A stretch of 64,000 nucleotides of DNA, taken from NCBI GenBank assembly GCA_902728285.1, contig CACVBU010001154.1, forward strand, positions 1,664,257 to 1,728,256. The letters run 5' to 3'. Numbering within the stretch: the stretch's first letter is position 1; each line of letters begins with the position of its first letter. The notes beneath the pieces were generated by a model. The model was not told where the DNA came from. It did no database searches and saw only the letters and a program-made list of their open reading frames with translations. The stretch is from Clytia hemisphaerica. Lineage: Eukaryota > Cnidaria > Hydrozoa > Leptothecata > Clytiidae. The position numbers were made by a program, and so were the translations under genes. This document shows, in pieces, positions 23,167-35,800 of the stretch.

Positions 23167-24258
23167 TTAGGTCGGAAATACCGAGTATCTCTCTCTCCAC
23201 AGCTCACGGTCTGACATAACTGTTTTCAGTTCTTCTAACTCGAGCCCTGTTTCCCGCCTCAAATTGTCGAGGAAAGTTCGCTTCCTTGAGCGTCTAGGAC
23301 CAGCAGGGCACCACAATAAGATATCTGAAACGACCTCAGATTTCGCTCTGAAACAATGGCCGGAGAAAGTTAGCCTCCTGGAAAAAAGAACAGAAGAGAT
23401 TCTAGGGAGACCTTGGTAGATTTGGGCGAGGTTGGGATGATTTCTCCAATCAAGATTTTGAACCCTTTTTAGGAGATTGGTATAACACCCATCAAGACTT
23501 TTCTCCATAGATTTTGTCATGGTCCAGGTTTCAGAACCATAAAGAAGAATGGGCTCCACAAGACACTTGAAAATTTTAAGCTTGAGGTTATTGTCTAGAT
23601 CACATTGCCAGATTTTGTTGAGCTTATTACAAGCTTTCCACGCAAGTGCTTTCCTGGTTTTAAAGTCGCTATCAGAACTGTTGATAAGAGAGCCTAAGTA
23701 GTTGAAATCGATCACTTTTTTAATGTCAACACCTTTCAAAGAAAATAAAGGGAGAAAGTTTTCAGAGGAGCAAAGATATTCTGTTTTTTTCTCGTTACAG
23801 TAAAGACCGACCTGACTTGCTGCAGTTTCTAAAGAATGGAGTAGAATTTCGAGATTTTGAATACTTTCTGCAACAAGTGCGAGGTCATCAGCAAAATCAA
23901 GATCAGTCACAAACAAGCCAGGGTCACGTGTGCCCTGGGGAGTTTTAATTTGAATTCCCTTTTTGTTAAAAGTATCAACAGAAATTCTTAAAACATAATC
24001 CAAAACAACTATAAAAAGAAAAGGAGCAATAGTGTCTCCTTGAAGAACTCCTGCTTGAATATTAAAAATATCTGTATCCCCATCAGGTGATACAACCTTT
24101 GCTTTGGAAGAAGTATACAATGCTTGAATAGCATTTATAATTTTCTCAGGGATACCATAGAGACCTAGAATTTGAAACATTTTTTCTCGACTGATCGAGT
24201 CGAAGGCCTTTTTGAAATCAACAAAACATATAAAAGCATCTTTATTGAGTTTCCTCAT
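23167..24258 (-). CDS. Retrotransposon RT palm and C-terminus (continuation)
   Basis: 363 residues from the first Met; the coding frame actually opens about 60 bases earlier with the KGRST segment expected after NQNGF. RT motifs: FVDFKKAFDSI, AGVLQGDTIAPFLF and the catalytic FADD (122-125), then GLYCNEKKTEYL and FNYLGSLI. The C-terminal part has WRNHPNLAQIYQGLP, RRLTFSGHCFR and DRELWRERY, as in RTE-type elements. It overlaps the upstream ORF by four bases; this is a frameshift junction rather than a second gene. All key RT residues seen are kept, so the copy is young. Confidence 0.9.
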   Translation of the reverse strand: MRKLNKDAFICFVDFKKAFDSISREKMFQILGLYGIPEKIINAIQALYTSSKAKVVSPDGDTDIFNIQAGVLQGDTIAPFLFIVVLDYVLRISVDTFNKKGIQIKTPQGTRDPGLFVTDLDFADDLALVAESIQNLEILLHSLETAASQVGLYCNEKKTEYLCSSENFLPLFSLKGVDIKKVIDFNYLGSLINSSDSDFKTRKALAWKACNKLNKIWQCDLDNNLKLKIFKCLVEPILLYGSETWTMTKSMEKSLDGCYTNLLKRVQNLDWRNHPNLAQIYQGLPRISSVLFSRRLTFSGHCFRAKSEVVSDILLWCPAGPRRSRKRTFLDNLRRETGLELEELKTVMSDRELWRERYSVFPT

Positions 24259-26213
24259 TTCTTCAAGAATTCGTCTGATAGATAAAATTTGAGAGAGTGT
24301 GCTCCTGCCCTTCCGGAAAAACCGTTTTGGTTTCTCCTAAGGAGGGGGTCAAGAATAGGAACAATACGGTTAAATAAAAGTTTGTTATAAATTTTTGCGG
24401 CAATTGGCATCAAGGTGATACCTCTATAGTTTGAGGCTAAGGTCAGATCACCTTTTTTGGGAACTGGAATGATACCCCCTGTTAACCATGCAGAAGGTGG
24501 CACAAAATCGTTAAATGTATGGTTACAAAACTCTAGAAGGAGGTCAAGAAAAATAGGGTCTTTCCATAAAACTGTGGGTATATTGTCTAGACCGGAAGAT
24601 TTATTGATAGAAAATGATTTTAAAGCTATTTTAAGTTCATCTTTAGTAAAAGACTCTGTTGAAATGTGTAAGAGATCAAAAACTTGGTTCAGAGGAAGTT
24701 GGTCAGGTCCGAGAAGTGGGGGATTTCCAAGCAGTGTCTTGAAATGAGCAAGCCAATTCTCTTTTCTTTTCTCTGGAGATCCTCCTTTGAGCTGGATCGA
24801 TGGATGATCCTTGCGCCCTGACAGTTCATTGATTGTCTTCCAAGCAGCTGAGTGTTGATTGGAAAAATGAAGATGTGAAATAGAGTCAATTTTACCTTGA
24901 ATAAAAGATGCTTCAGCTGTTAAATAAGCTTCATCTAAATATTTTTGGGCGTCAGCAAGGCGTTTTGAGGTTCTTCTGGTTGCGCGAGATAGGTGCCTTG
25001 CTTTGACTTTATCGTATTCATTGCGTGCTGCGATGACAAGATCATTTTCAGACAGATGTGTTCTTTTGGTTTTAACTTTTTTGGGCAAAAGAGAGAGACA
25101 GACATGTTCATTTGCGTCTACCAAAGTTTGGTATTTCTCTTCAATATTGTGATCGGGACGAGAGAGGAGGTCAAATCTATTTTTCACTTCAACCGCATAA
25201 ATAGAGCGAAGATTAGAACTTGTATAAACTTGTTGCCAATCAATAGATTTCAGAGGGTTGGGTTTGCACTTTTTAGAAGATCTCAAACTTAGACAAATGT
25301 GTGCAGAAACGACTCTGTGGTCTGAGCCAACAGAAGAAAAAGAAAAATATGATTGAGCATTTCTGACACTATTTTTCCATTTATTCCGGACAAGGACATA
25401 GTCTATTTGGGATTTAGTTCCAGAGGGATGTTGGAAAGTCCAGAGCTTATTAGTATTTTTCATAAAAAGTGTATTAGTAGCAACAAGCTGATGTTGTAAC
25501 ATAAAATCAAAGAGTTTATTACCATTTCTATTTGTCGATTTATGGTATGAAAATTTTACATTATCATTCCCTAACTGGGCATTAAAGTCGCCAGCTAATA
25601 TAAGAAAGTTATGCGCAGGAATAGAAAGGATAGTTTGAGAAAGAATGGAATAGAAACTATCGACATCAACCTGTTCAGAGACATTAGTTGGACTGTAACA
25701 AGCTACAAAGGTTGTTTTAGGGTTGCTATTAAATTCGGCAACAATAATTCGATTTGAAATTTTACGGAGAGATAAAAGATTTTCTGCTGCTCTAGAAGAG
25801 AGAAGCATACCAATACCCCCGATTGTTGTTCCCTGGGAATTTTTCCATGCTGAGGCGGTTACAAGCTTGTTTTTACCAAGATTTGAGTGGAGGAATTCAA
25901 TGTCTTTGTGTAGAAATCTATGCTCCTGAATACTGAGCACATCGATTTGGAATTTAGAAAAACACGAAAGAAGCTCTTGTTTTCTACTAACAAGAGATAG
26001 AGAGCGCACGTTGAAAGTGCTAAAAATGGCTGGATGTTTGCAAACTAGTAGTCTTTGTGTTTTAGGTTTTGTTACAGACTCAATCCTATCACCGTCAACT
26101 CTCTCTGGTGAGTTTGGAGAAGACGGTTCATTGGTTTCGCGGGAAACAAGGTTTAAGTTTGAAACTGAGAAAGCAGGGGCTTTAACCCTGGTGCTGTTTA
26201 AAGAGTTATTCAT
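24255..26213 (-). CDS. Retrotransposon endonuclease and N-terminal RT (frameshifted)
   Basis: 652 residues. An apurinic-type (EEP) endonuclease is visible: FNVRSL (67-72), IQEHR (95-99), GDFNAQLG (208-215), SQIDYV (268-273) and GSDHRVV (296-302), carrying the family's catalytic Asp, Asn and His. From about residue 515 the RT fingers follow: SSGLDNIP, GGIIPVPKKGD, NYRGITLMP and NQNGF. After NQNGF the frame is lost: the run of five T (five A on the plus strand) shifts it and the last ~20 residues are out of frame. RT motifs 3-7 continue in the next frame down to 23167. It would nick target DNA and start reverse transcription, but this copy cannot make an intact enzyme from one frame. Confidence 0.9.
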   Translation of the reverse strand: MNNSLNSTRVKAPAFSVSNLNLVSRETNEPSSPNSPERVDGDRIESVTKPKTQRLLVCKHPAIFSTFNVRSLSLVSRKQELLSCFSKFQIDVLSIQEHRFLHKDIEFLHSNLGKNKLVTASAWKNSQGTTIGGIGMLLSSRAAENLLSLRKISNRIIVAEFNSNPKTTFVACYSPTNVSEQVDVDSFYSILSQTILSIPAHNFLILAGDFNAQLGNDNVKFSYHKSTNRNGNKLFDFMLQHQLVATNTLFMKNTNKLWTFQHPSGTKSQIDYVLVRNKWKNSVRNAQSYFSFSSVGSDHRVVSAHICLSLRSSKKCKPNPLKSIDWQQVYTSSNLRSIYAVEVKNRFDLLSRPDHNIEEKYQTLVDANEHVCLSLLPKKVKTKRTHLSENDLVIAARNEYDKVKARHLSRATRRTSKRLADAQKYLDEAYLTAEASFIQGKIDSISHLHFSNQHSAAWKTINELSGRKDHPSIQLKGGSPEKRKENWLAHFKTLLGNPPLLGPDQLPLNQVFDLLHISTESFTKDELKIALKSFSINKSSGLDNIPTVLWKDPIFLDLLLEFCNHTFNDFVPPSAWLTGGIIPVPKKGDLTLASNYRGITLMPIAAKIYNKLLFNRIVPILDPLLRRNQNGFSGRAGAHSLKFYLSDEFLKK

Positions 26214-26850
26214 GGTATTTCTTTCGATAGCTAAATGTTTCTAATGCTCCGCGCCACTGGATACATCATAGGGAGAATGACAGTAAATACTGTCTAAAGA
26301 GGTCAACCACCCCATGAGGCAAAAATAAAACACTGCAAGAAGCCAACCTATGCAGAGTGTGCAGTACCCAACTAACTTGGGCAAAATCCCTTTAGCCTGG
26401 AGGCCAAACGGACAGATAGGAGAACCATACTAACGGTTTCTTGTTAAATGCTTCTACCACTATTCACTTTACCTGCAACAAAGTGAGATTTATTGGTTTT
26501 CTCCAGGTTTTACAGTAATCCTTCTGTTTTGTGGAACGAAATTTAATGTTAAAACTTGATAAAATACAGTATTTGCGTGATAAAAAGTGAATTCGCAGTT
26601 ATATAGTTAAAAAATAAGTTTGTATGTACAGGTTGAAAAATACGGTTACTATTCACAGTCAAAAGTCTTAGTCAAATGAATCTGACTGAACTTTTGAAGA
26701 TTGGCTCTGCAGGGCAAGGGCGCCAGACTTCCAGAAGGAAGTCATCCTTGGGGAAGACTTAAGTAGTCTACCCGCATACCCATAAATATATCGAATTGAG
26801 AAACTGAAGAAAAACAAGCAAGGAACTAGAAGATAAATCAAGACACGAAA

Positions 26851-29800
26851 ATGGTGTCATTTGATAGAGGGTGCTTCATTTTCTGTTTGATATCCTTGGT
26901 CATCTCATCTGTTTATTTGTATGCAATTGATGAAATACTCCTGGAGGAAGGTAAGTCGTGGTTTAACTTCCTAAGATGACAATCAAACAAGATGAAAAAT
27001 CATTACTTTTGTAAACTATTGTGAGCTGCAATAGACTCTCTATAACTGGAATGTCTCCTTAACTCGAAGTTTTATAGCCCCTTCAGTTATAACAATACCT
27101 TGTACAAAAGGGGGCTCAAAACAACTTTCGATCTTTCACTTGTTTGCAGGATATTGTTGCGTAAAAAAAGTAGCTTTGATTTATCTGACTCAGCATGAAG
27201 ACACTGCTTAAAATAAGTTTCTTTTATTCCCGTAGAAAACCTTTTAACTTTGAGGTACTCTTAGCTATACATTTTAAAACTTTACATTCAGTTTTGCCTT
27301 TCCAAAATTTATTTGAGCTTGGTAATGTAACGTAAACTTGGTCCTTTTTCTGGTAATTCCACGAGGGAGATTATTTCTTTTTCTATCTTTTATTTAAAGC
27401 CGCTGAGCTGTTTGAAGAATCAGATTCATCGCGTGAAGATGACGACTCTGCTTTCGATATCATCGCAAAAACCAACCAAGGTATAATATAGATTAACAAA
27501 CTAGTCTGTTAATAGGCCTTATCGAAGTTTTTGATTATTCTAAAACAGCGATGCATTTTGGGATTGTTTTGGGTGTATTACAATAGAATTCCCTCGAGGC
27601 ATTCCTAAACTATTTGATTATTTTCAGCGGGAACAAAAATTAGAGGATAATTTTCCACTGGGGACGATATTTTGGCCAATTTTTCAGTGGGAAGGGTTCC
27701 CAGTGGGTCTGTGAGAAGGGGTGTGATAAAGGTTAATAACAAGATTTCTCCTGTCTTCAATTTCATTTTATTTATGATGATATCTTAACTTTCTTTTTAG
27801 CTGTTATGAATGGGAAAAATGCATTGTTTGAAGGTGATATCCGTCTTGCTGACGGTCCTGAGGGTGATCCAGCCAATCAGAATGCAATCCGGTCAGAAAC
27901 GTTGAAGCGTGCGTTGCGAAGAGATCAAGAGTATCTATGGATCGATCGAGTAGTTCCGTATGATTATTCTGATATGAAGGGTATGGATTTGTGATAACAG
28001 TAATCTTAAGGCCTGTCGTTTTTGTGAGGTCATTGGTCGGTTGAAAAATGAAGCAATTCCATTGGTAGAAATTGACGTAAGGGATGAAAAAAGTAGAACT
28101 TACTTCAACTTTTTTTTTTGTTCGCGCGAAACTTTTTTATGACGTAATCTTTTCTTCAGGCAAAACAGGTTAAGAAAAAAACTTTCGCGCATTTCGCGCG
28201 AAAGTGGAGTCCGGCCTTTACGGAGCCATGGCTTGTAGAGTGAATGCGTGCATTGACGCCTTATGTGCTTAATTTACGGAAGCCAATGAAAGAGAAGCCT
28301 CAAGGGTTAGTGGGGGTAACTCAAGGGAAACATAACAGATCATCTATTTTGCACACACCACGTTATGCTCTTAACGGATATGACGAATATGACGACCTGG
28401 CCTTTTGCTTGAAAACGACAGCGACAGCGACCGGGTTCTAATGTTTATGATTAGCGCTAGATTTAGATTTTGGTACGATTGTTTTGCTTTAGCCAATCAC
28501 CGCGCTCTAAAGCTCATTTGATATTCATTCCAAATCTGGATGAAAAGATAAAAGCGGTGCGCAAAGTATCAGAATCTGCTTGGAAATTATACTTGTCCTT
28601 ACATTTTGATCCTTCTATTTATTTTTGCTTATTTTATACTATGTCCGAAATAGTTGTCTAGCATGTTAAACACCAGCTATTTCAATCAAAAACTTACCAT
28701 TTCTTTTTGTATAGAGTATGAGCGGGAAGATATTGACAAAGCGATGGCCGAAATCTCCAGTGTATCCTGCATTAAATTTGTTAAACATACAAATGAAAGA
28801 AATTGGGTCCGCTTCGTAAAAGAGAATGGGTAAGTGCACTGAACCATTATAGAGCAATCTGTCAAAAACTAGGCTTCTGCTCATCCTCTAGCAAAAAAAG
28901 TTTCTTATAGAAATATAGGAAGTATATTATAGTCAAAAACGAACTGTTCTCAAACTTTTCGTAACGACCTAATCAAATCTAAAACAAAAGCGTTTTCAAT
29001 AGAAACGATCAGAACACTTTGGGTAATCAGAGAAGCTGGTTTTCTTTTCTATCCCATCTCTCTGTTGAAAAAAGAGTTCCCCTAATGGCTGGCTGGTGCT
29101 ACTTGAATATGACAGAAAATACATTTGATATACCCACATCCCGCAGGTACTACTTTGCTCAAAACCAAAGAGAGTGTTTTTAACTTCCAGGGTCTTGATA
29201 TGATAGGTCAATAGGTAAGTGTGGCCTGTACCAGACAGACAAGACTTTTTCCAACATCTTTCTGTCTACGCTTAACAAATATTTTCACTCCTCGCTTCTA
29301 ATAGCAAGTTTATGTATTTGCGCTTTTGACGGTGACTGACGCGATTTGGAATAACCCGCAGTTTTGACTCACAAAATCGGGGACGATAAGTGATTTACCG
29401 TCGTCCTCAGTCAGTCAGGATGTAGAAAAATTAGAACCTTACCGTCTCCGACGCAGAAAAACACCGGTAATTTTGAAGCTGTTATACAGTACAGTTTGAA
29501 GGAATTGTCATTACTTTAATGTTTTGTGAAACACTTTAAAAGTAATAGACAACAACTAAGCTGGCTAATAGAACTATGATTTACTTATGACTGGTAGTGT
29601 ATATGCACTTTTGAGGACGGCGGAGTGGCTGAAGCAATTTGGAAAAGCCCGCACTTCTGACCTGCAAAATCGAGGACGGTAAAAGTGCTGATTTACCGTC
29701 GTCCTCAGTTGGTCATGATCTAGTCAAATTAGAACCTTACCGTCTCCGTCGCTGAAAAGCACACATACATAAACTCGGTAATCGAAGTGCAAAGGCAGAG

Positions 29801-32800
29801 CATTTGGCTATGGTGCGCGAGGTCATGGATTTAATCCCTGTACCGAAGTGGTACTTGGAGGAGCATCAAGATTGAAATTCCCTGTTCAGTCAATACATAT
29901 TCAATATCCAAGATGATCGAATAGGTTTCGAGATTGAAATACCAAGTACAAAATTTCCCGCCAAAATTTAATTTTTCCATCATCCGTCAAATTAAATTCC
30001 TTGCCGATCCGCCAAATTAAATTCCTTCTGAAAAAACTTTTTCGGCCATCCGGCAAATTAAATTCTCGCTAAAATTTCTTCCTTTAATTTACACAAATTG
30101 TAAATTTTCGCATAAATTATGAGAAATTCACTTTACATAAAAATTTGCCTGCTTTTTCCGGGACACAATGTAGAGTCAAAGTAATAACATTTTAATTAGT
30201 TTCTCTTATTTCTTTTTCTCAGATGCTGGTCCTCTGTTGGACGATTGTTTTGGGGGTCTTTCGGACAAAAAATTAGTCTTGGCTCAGGATGTTTCAAGCA
30301 TGGGATAATTATTCATGAAATTCTTCATGCATTGGGTTTCTGGCATGAGCAAAGTCGTCCTGATCGCAATCAATATGTTCAAATTATGTGGGAAAATATT
30401 GCTGATGGTCAGTTTGTTCCTTTGATACAACTTTTTATTTGGACTTTTTTCTGATTGACGTTCTCGAATTCGATTTTTAGGGTAATTTGATTTTCACTGA
30501 ATAAAGGAGCGTATCGAAAAGTAAAGCATCGAATTAGAGAGCGCCAACAGTAGTTTGTTTAAAGAAAACATTTATCAGAGTCTTCATGCTGACTTGCCTG
30601 TACCAGACGACCACGGCTTTTTCCTCGACACCGTTCCGTCTGTTACTTGCTTTTTACAATTATTCCCCCAGAGATCTTTGGGGGGATAAAAATCCTCGGC
30701 TTTAAGCCAAAGAACCGTAGCTTTCGACTGTAAAAAAAAACTAACCAAAAGAATCTGTCAACGTAAAGGAGAGTTTCAGTAAACAAAGCACAGACTGATA
30801 AAAAATCGCGTTTTGGGATAGAGATAGGCCTGCTGACAAAGTTTTTTATTTTTATTTTTTAGGTCAAGCACACAATTTCGAAAAATATAGTAACGAAAGA
30901 GTTGACGATTTGGGATCAATATATGATTATTCTTCTATTATGCATTATGGTAAAAAGGGATTTTCCAAGAATGATAAACCCACCATTTTGGTAATTGGTG
31001 ATCCAAATCAACAGCTTGGCCAACGTGATAAACTATCAACAGAAGATATCATTCAGTTGAATGCCTTATACAGATGCGAGGGTATTTTTTCTTTCTCTTT
31101 AACATTTTAACTAGCTTAAGGACAAACTCAAGCCCAGTCCTTTTGTCACTTTTTTTATAATTCTGATAGGACTCATGATTCAGTAAAATAGAAAAAAAGA
31201 CATGGACTCGCTGGGATCCCAGCATCACTGGAAAATTCAGCCAAAATCTCGTACCTAGTGGGAAGAATACCCTACAATTTCATCCCCACTAGCGAATTAA
31301 CTTTGATTTCATCCCCATTCAAAATTCAATGCTTAAAAATTACACTCCAAGACTAAAGCTAAGGCTACACTGATAGTTTTTTCAGGCGGCTGCAATGCAA
31401 TTAGCGTTGCGTTGCAAGCACGCGAGAAATTGCAAAATGTAGCACGTCAATTTTTTCTGCAAGACCCACTGGATTTTTTAACCTCGGAACAATATAATTT
31501 TTATCCCCATTAGGTTTTCAGTAGAAAATTTTATCCCCACTGTTGGAAAAAGTTTCTCTGGGGCTGTGAGATAGGGGTGTAAAAAGTGAGGCAATTGGCT
31601 CTGGTTATGAGATTTGGCTTAAGGGAACTAATTTAGGCGTTGATCATTTTTGGCTGATTTATAGAATTCACCCAATAAAGACTTTTTTCGTCTTTTTTCG
31701 TGATTTTTGTCTAAACAAACGTTTGAGCAAAATTACTTTTCAGCATTAGTCAAAAAATACAGTATTGCTTCTGCGGCAAAAATAAGGTCCTCACCTAATT
31801 AAAGCCCGAAGGGCTAGAGTAGAATCTCTAACCTTTCTCAGGCAAGAAAAAGTGAAGCCTTAAAAAATGCGCAGTATTTTTTACGACAGATTGAATCTAG
31901 CAATTCCTTTGTTTACGATTGATATTTTTTTCGAAATTTAGCGGTAAATTTTAGTTTCAATCTGTCATTTGTGTAAAAACCAGGCGAGCCGCTAAAGGCC
32001 GCGCAACTTTGGTAGGATTTGTTGGCTTCAAATCCTACCAAATAGATTGACTTCTTTTCCCACAACGCCACTGCTTACGATATCAAAAGGAAGTTACTCT
32101 TAGGTTCCAAATAAACGGGCCCGCCCCCGCTTATTATTTTTTCAAAAAATTTCCAACTCCTATGGACCTTTAGGATCCCCCCCCCCCGTTTATTAATTTT
32201 TAAGAATATTTTCAGCTGTCAAAGAGAAGGCCCCTTATTTTTCTCTTGTAGATAGCCTGATTTTAGCCTATGTTTACCTTATTTTTGGGTTTTCAGAAGT
32301 ACAATCTCCAACCCCCGGCTATTAGGTCCCCCGTTTATTACAATCTCGAACATTTTCCGACCCCCCCCCCCCCCCTCGTTTATTTGGAACCTAAGACAGG
32401 GTGTCTACGGGACCTTGAAAACCTTGAAAACCTTGAAAATGAACCACCCAACCTTGAAAACCTTGAAAATGAACCACCCAACCTTGAAAACTTTGAAAAC
32501 TATCAATTTTCTGGGAAAAACCTTGAAAACCTTGAAAAATCGTTAAAAACCTTGAAAAGCACTATCCAGTCATTCGAAAAGTAAGAATAAGTAAAAAACC
32601 GCCTGCGGCGCTAAACCTTTATAACATTTAGAGAATTCCATATTTCCCTGTTTCTAGTCACAACGAATGCAACATATATTCTTTTATCGTTAGCTGAGTT
32701 TTTGTCACTAATTTTCCGTTTGCATGAGCCCTAAGAAATCGACTGCTCCCCAATTTTCAAATCACTTCATGGCGTCTTGGAATAATGGCTGTTCATCAAT

Positions 32801-35800
32801 AAAATTTCGAGGATTCCTTAAAACAACTCTTTTGGAAATTGATTTTTGTAAAAAAAAATCAAAAACAAGGCGTTGTTTAGCCATTTGAAAGAGTCAAATC
32901 AAAATTTTCTTTCGTCGGCGCAAACCATGGTTGTGCCTCCTCGGTCACTGTAAACAATTGGTTTTGCTTCTAATTCTTTATTTCTACAGTTGGAAGACTA
33001 GGGAGCTGGAGTATTTCTTTTTGTGGTATTGTTCTCGAGAGGGAGATAGGAATTTAACTGTGGAAGTAATTCCCCGGGCACCAAAAGCGAATAAATTTTA
33101 TTTGCTGTCCTCTATTTTTCTTTCACCTACCACTCTGAAAAAGAAAAAAAATTCTTGTAAAGAGCCATGTCAACTGAGTATCAAAAAACTTTGAAAACTG
33201 CCAAAGTTTTTGCCAAAAAACCTTGAAAAACCACTTAAAAATGACCAAAAAAAACTTGAAAACCTTGAAAATCCCGAAAAAAAATCCGTAGAGTAATAAC
33301 TTTCACCATTTTCCAATAAGTTCGAAATGAACTCTGGGATATTGCAACTCGTACAAATTTGAGGTAAAATAATTATGACGTATGCGACGCGAAGCGCTAT
33401 TCAAGAAAATGAAATTCAATTTTTGACAAAATTCAAGAAATGTTTTTAATATTATATTAGTAGACGTCCTTAGTGAAGAAATTTTCGCGGAATTTAATTT
33501 CGCGGCTTTTTGACAAATCTTATCATAATTAATTAAATCATTAATACAAATGAACAAAAAATGATGCCTTTGCTTTTAAGATTTTTTTCACAGTTTAAAG
33601 ATTGGACATTTGATCTTTTAGAGCCACAAGATGGTCACTGGGGACGATGGTCTTCCTGGGGTGAATGTTCACACCAATGTGGAGAGGGAAAAGAAAAGCG
33701 AACACGAAAATGTGATGATCCTGAAACAAAGAATGGAGGAAAGAATTGTCCGGGTGAATCTGTTCAATCAAAAGATTGTTACATTAAACCATGCGCATTG
33801 GGTATGATATATTCGATGATACTGTCAGGTTTTTTTATGATATCGTAGATTTTTTGTGCATTAGCTCTAGTTTAGACGGTCGACTTTCTGCCCTGTATAT
33901 TCAATCGTTGAAGTGTGCTAAAGATACGCTGCGACTTGACAGACGCAAGCTTCCAAGCCCTGGCGTATAACATGACACCTGAACGACACTGGGAGAGCGA
34001 TGTTCACGTGAGGCCAAACCTAATGAGTGCCATGGCACGTCATTATGCCAGCCACACTCTTGGGCAAAAAGCGGGCAAAAAGTTGGCAGTTATTTGCTTG
34101 AAAAAGATTGAAAGAAGACATTGCACATTGACGTCAAAAGATGGAAATGCATGTACTTTAAACAGCCAATATTCTGCCCGCTTTCATTCACAATTAGAAT
34201 AGGGAGGACGAAAAGTGGGCCGTTTATACTGGAACTTAGAACTTCAACCAGCTTAAAAGTCAAGCACAGTGGAAAAGTCACTTTAACGACGAGAGTTTCC
34301 TCTAGAAAAACAACCTTTTTAAAAGGATATTAGAACCATCCCCAAGATTTGTTCAAATATGTCTAACACCATTTCAAAAACCATGTGATAAAACCATATG
34401 ATACGGTGGAGTCTCTTGAACTAGAATCTCTATAACTCGAACAAGTTTTATGGTCTCTTCAGTTAACAATGGGCTTTTCCAGAAAAAAATTGAATATGGG
34501 GGGGGGGTGGAGGATGGAGGATAACAATTTTCAGTAATTTACCCCCCAGACAAAGTGACTTTTGACCCCCCGGACAACGGGTTTTACCCCCTGGACAAGC
34601 ATCAGTTGACCCCCGGACAACCCAAAATTACCCCTGGACAGAGCAAATTTACCCCCCGGACAATATATCCTCCACCCCCATGTACGGACATTTTCTGGAA
34701 GAGCCCAATGCCTTTTAAAAACGTTACTCCATAATTCGAAATTCCTTTAATTCGAACAAATTTGCGTTCCCCTGTCCGTGTTATTGAGATTTTGATAAAT
34801 TTTGGAGGTCATCTTCGCTATAACTCGTAACTGGCCACTTAGCTTGTTGGATTCATTCATTTATTAACGAAGATGTCGACAATATTTGAAATTTTTAGAA
34901 CCGGATGATTGTTTATTCGACGGGCAAGGAATGTGTTTTTGGCAAGACAAATCATATGATAAATCATACATGTGGAAAAGAGTTACCGGTGGAACACCGA
35001 CTCCTTCCACTGGCCCTGATTCTGATCATACAACACAGAACACTACTAAAAACGGTAAGAAGATTATATTTCAACTGATATATTCACTTTTTTTTGAACG
35101 ATACTTCGATGATTGCATGAGAACGTGAGATTCCTGAGATGTGACGAAAACTTGAAAACTGATTCAGAACAATCTTAACCTTTTGTTTTGGAAACATTTC
35201 AATGTAGATAAGATCTTTTAGCCCCTATATCATCTCATGCTCAAGGGTTTCAAGAATATAATTATTCAAATCTGTAAATTTCGGAAAAAAATGAGAACCG
35301 CTGAGCTCCAGTCAAAATTTACTGTTTAATATATAGTTGACGCTCTCTAATTCGACGTTCTACTATTCGATAGGCTCCCTTATTCGATGAGAATCCAATT
35401 CCCCTTGAAGATCGAATTAGAGAGTGCCAACTGTGTGTTCCAAATGATTCTTTCAGGTCACTACATGCTTGCTGAATCATCATCACCCGCCAGACTTGGA
35501 ATGAAAGCTTCTCTGGTCAGTAAAGTGTTCAAATCAACAACATCGGTCAAATGTTTAACATTCTTCTATAGCATGCATGGAATGGGGATTGGAGTTCTCC
35601 GTGTTTTTGTCAAGTTTCCGTATTCAGGTACTGTTGAAATTTAGCTACACTGAAACGCCAGTCGGGCTAGACCGATATCACGCGGGAAAAGTGAACGTAG
35701 GAGTTAGGTGTGCGTAGGAAGAAATTTTGTCGGCGGGGCAGATTCTAGCCACATACTAAATTTGTAGGTCTTCGGCCACTGGAAAACCGTAAGTTAAAGT

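Larger units (their letters stand above)
23130..26440 (-). mobile_element. Near full-length RTE-like non-LTR retrotransposon
   Basis: Minus-strand element: 5' leader (~26214-26440), endonuclease plus start of RT (24255-26213), rest of RT and C-terminus (23167-24320), short 3' end with a GATGAT run (about 23140-23155). RTE-clade elements typically have one endonuclease-RT ORF and a short 3' tail of simple repeats. No poly(A) tail or target duplication was found, so both outer limits are estimates. One frameshift at about 24313-24325 splits the ORF. Confidence 0.88.

Noticed and set aside
32270-32584. Frame with ENLENLE repeats resembling a coiled coil
   Set aside because: Translation of the ACCTTGAAA array within an intron.
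33915-34202. 95-residue plus-strand frame
   Set aside because: Lies in astacin intron 7, no domain, no splice phase fit and not needed for the joined protein.
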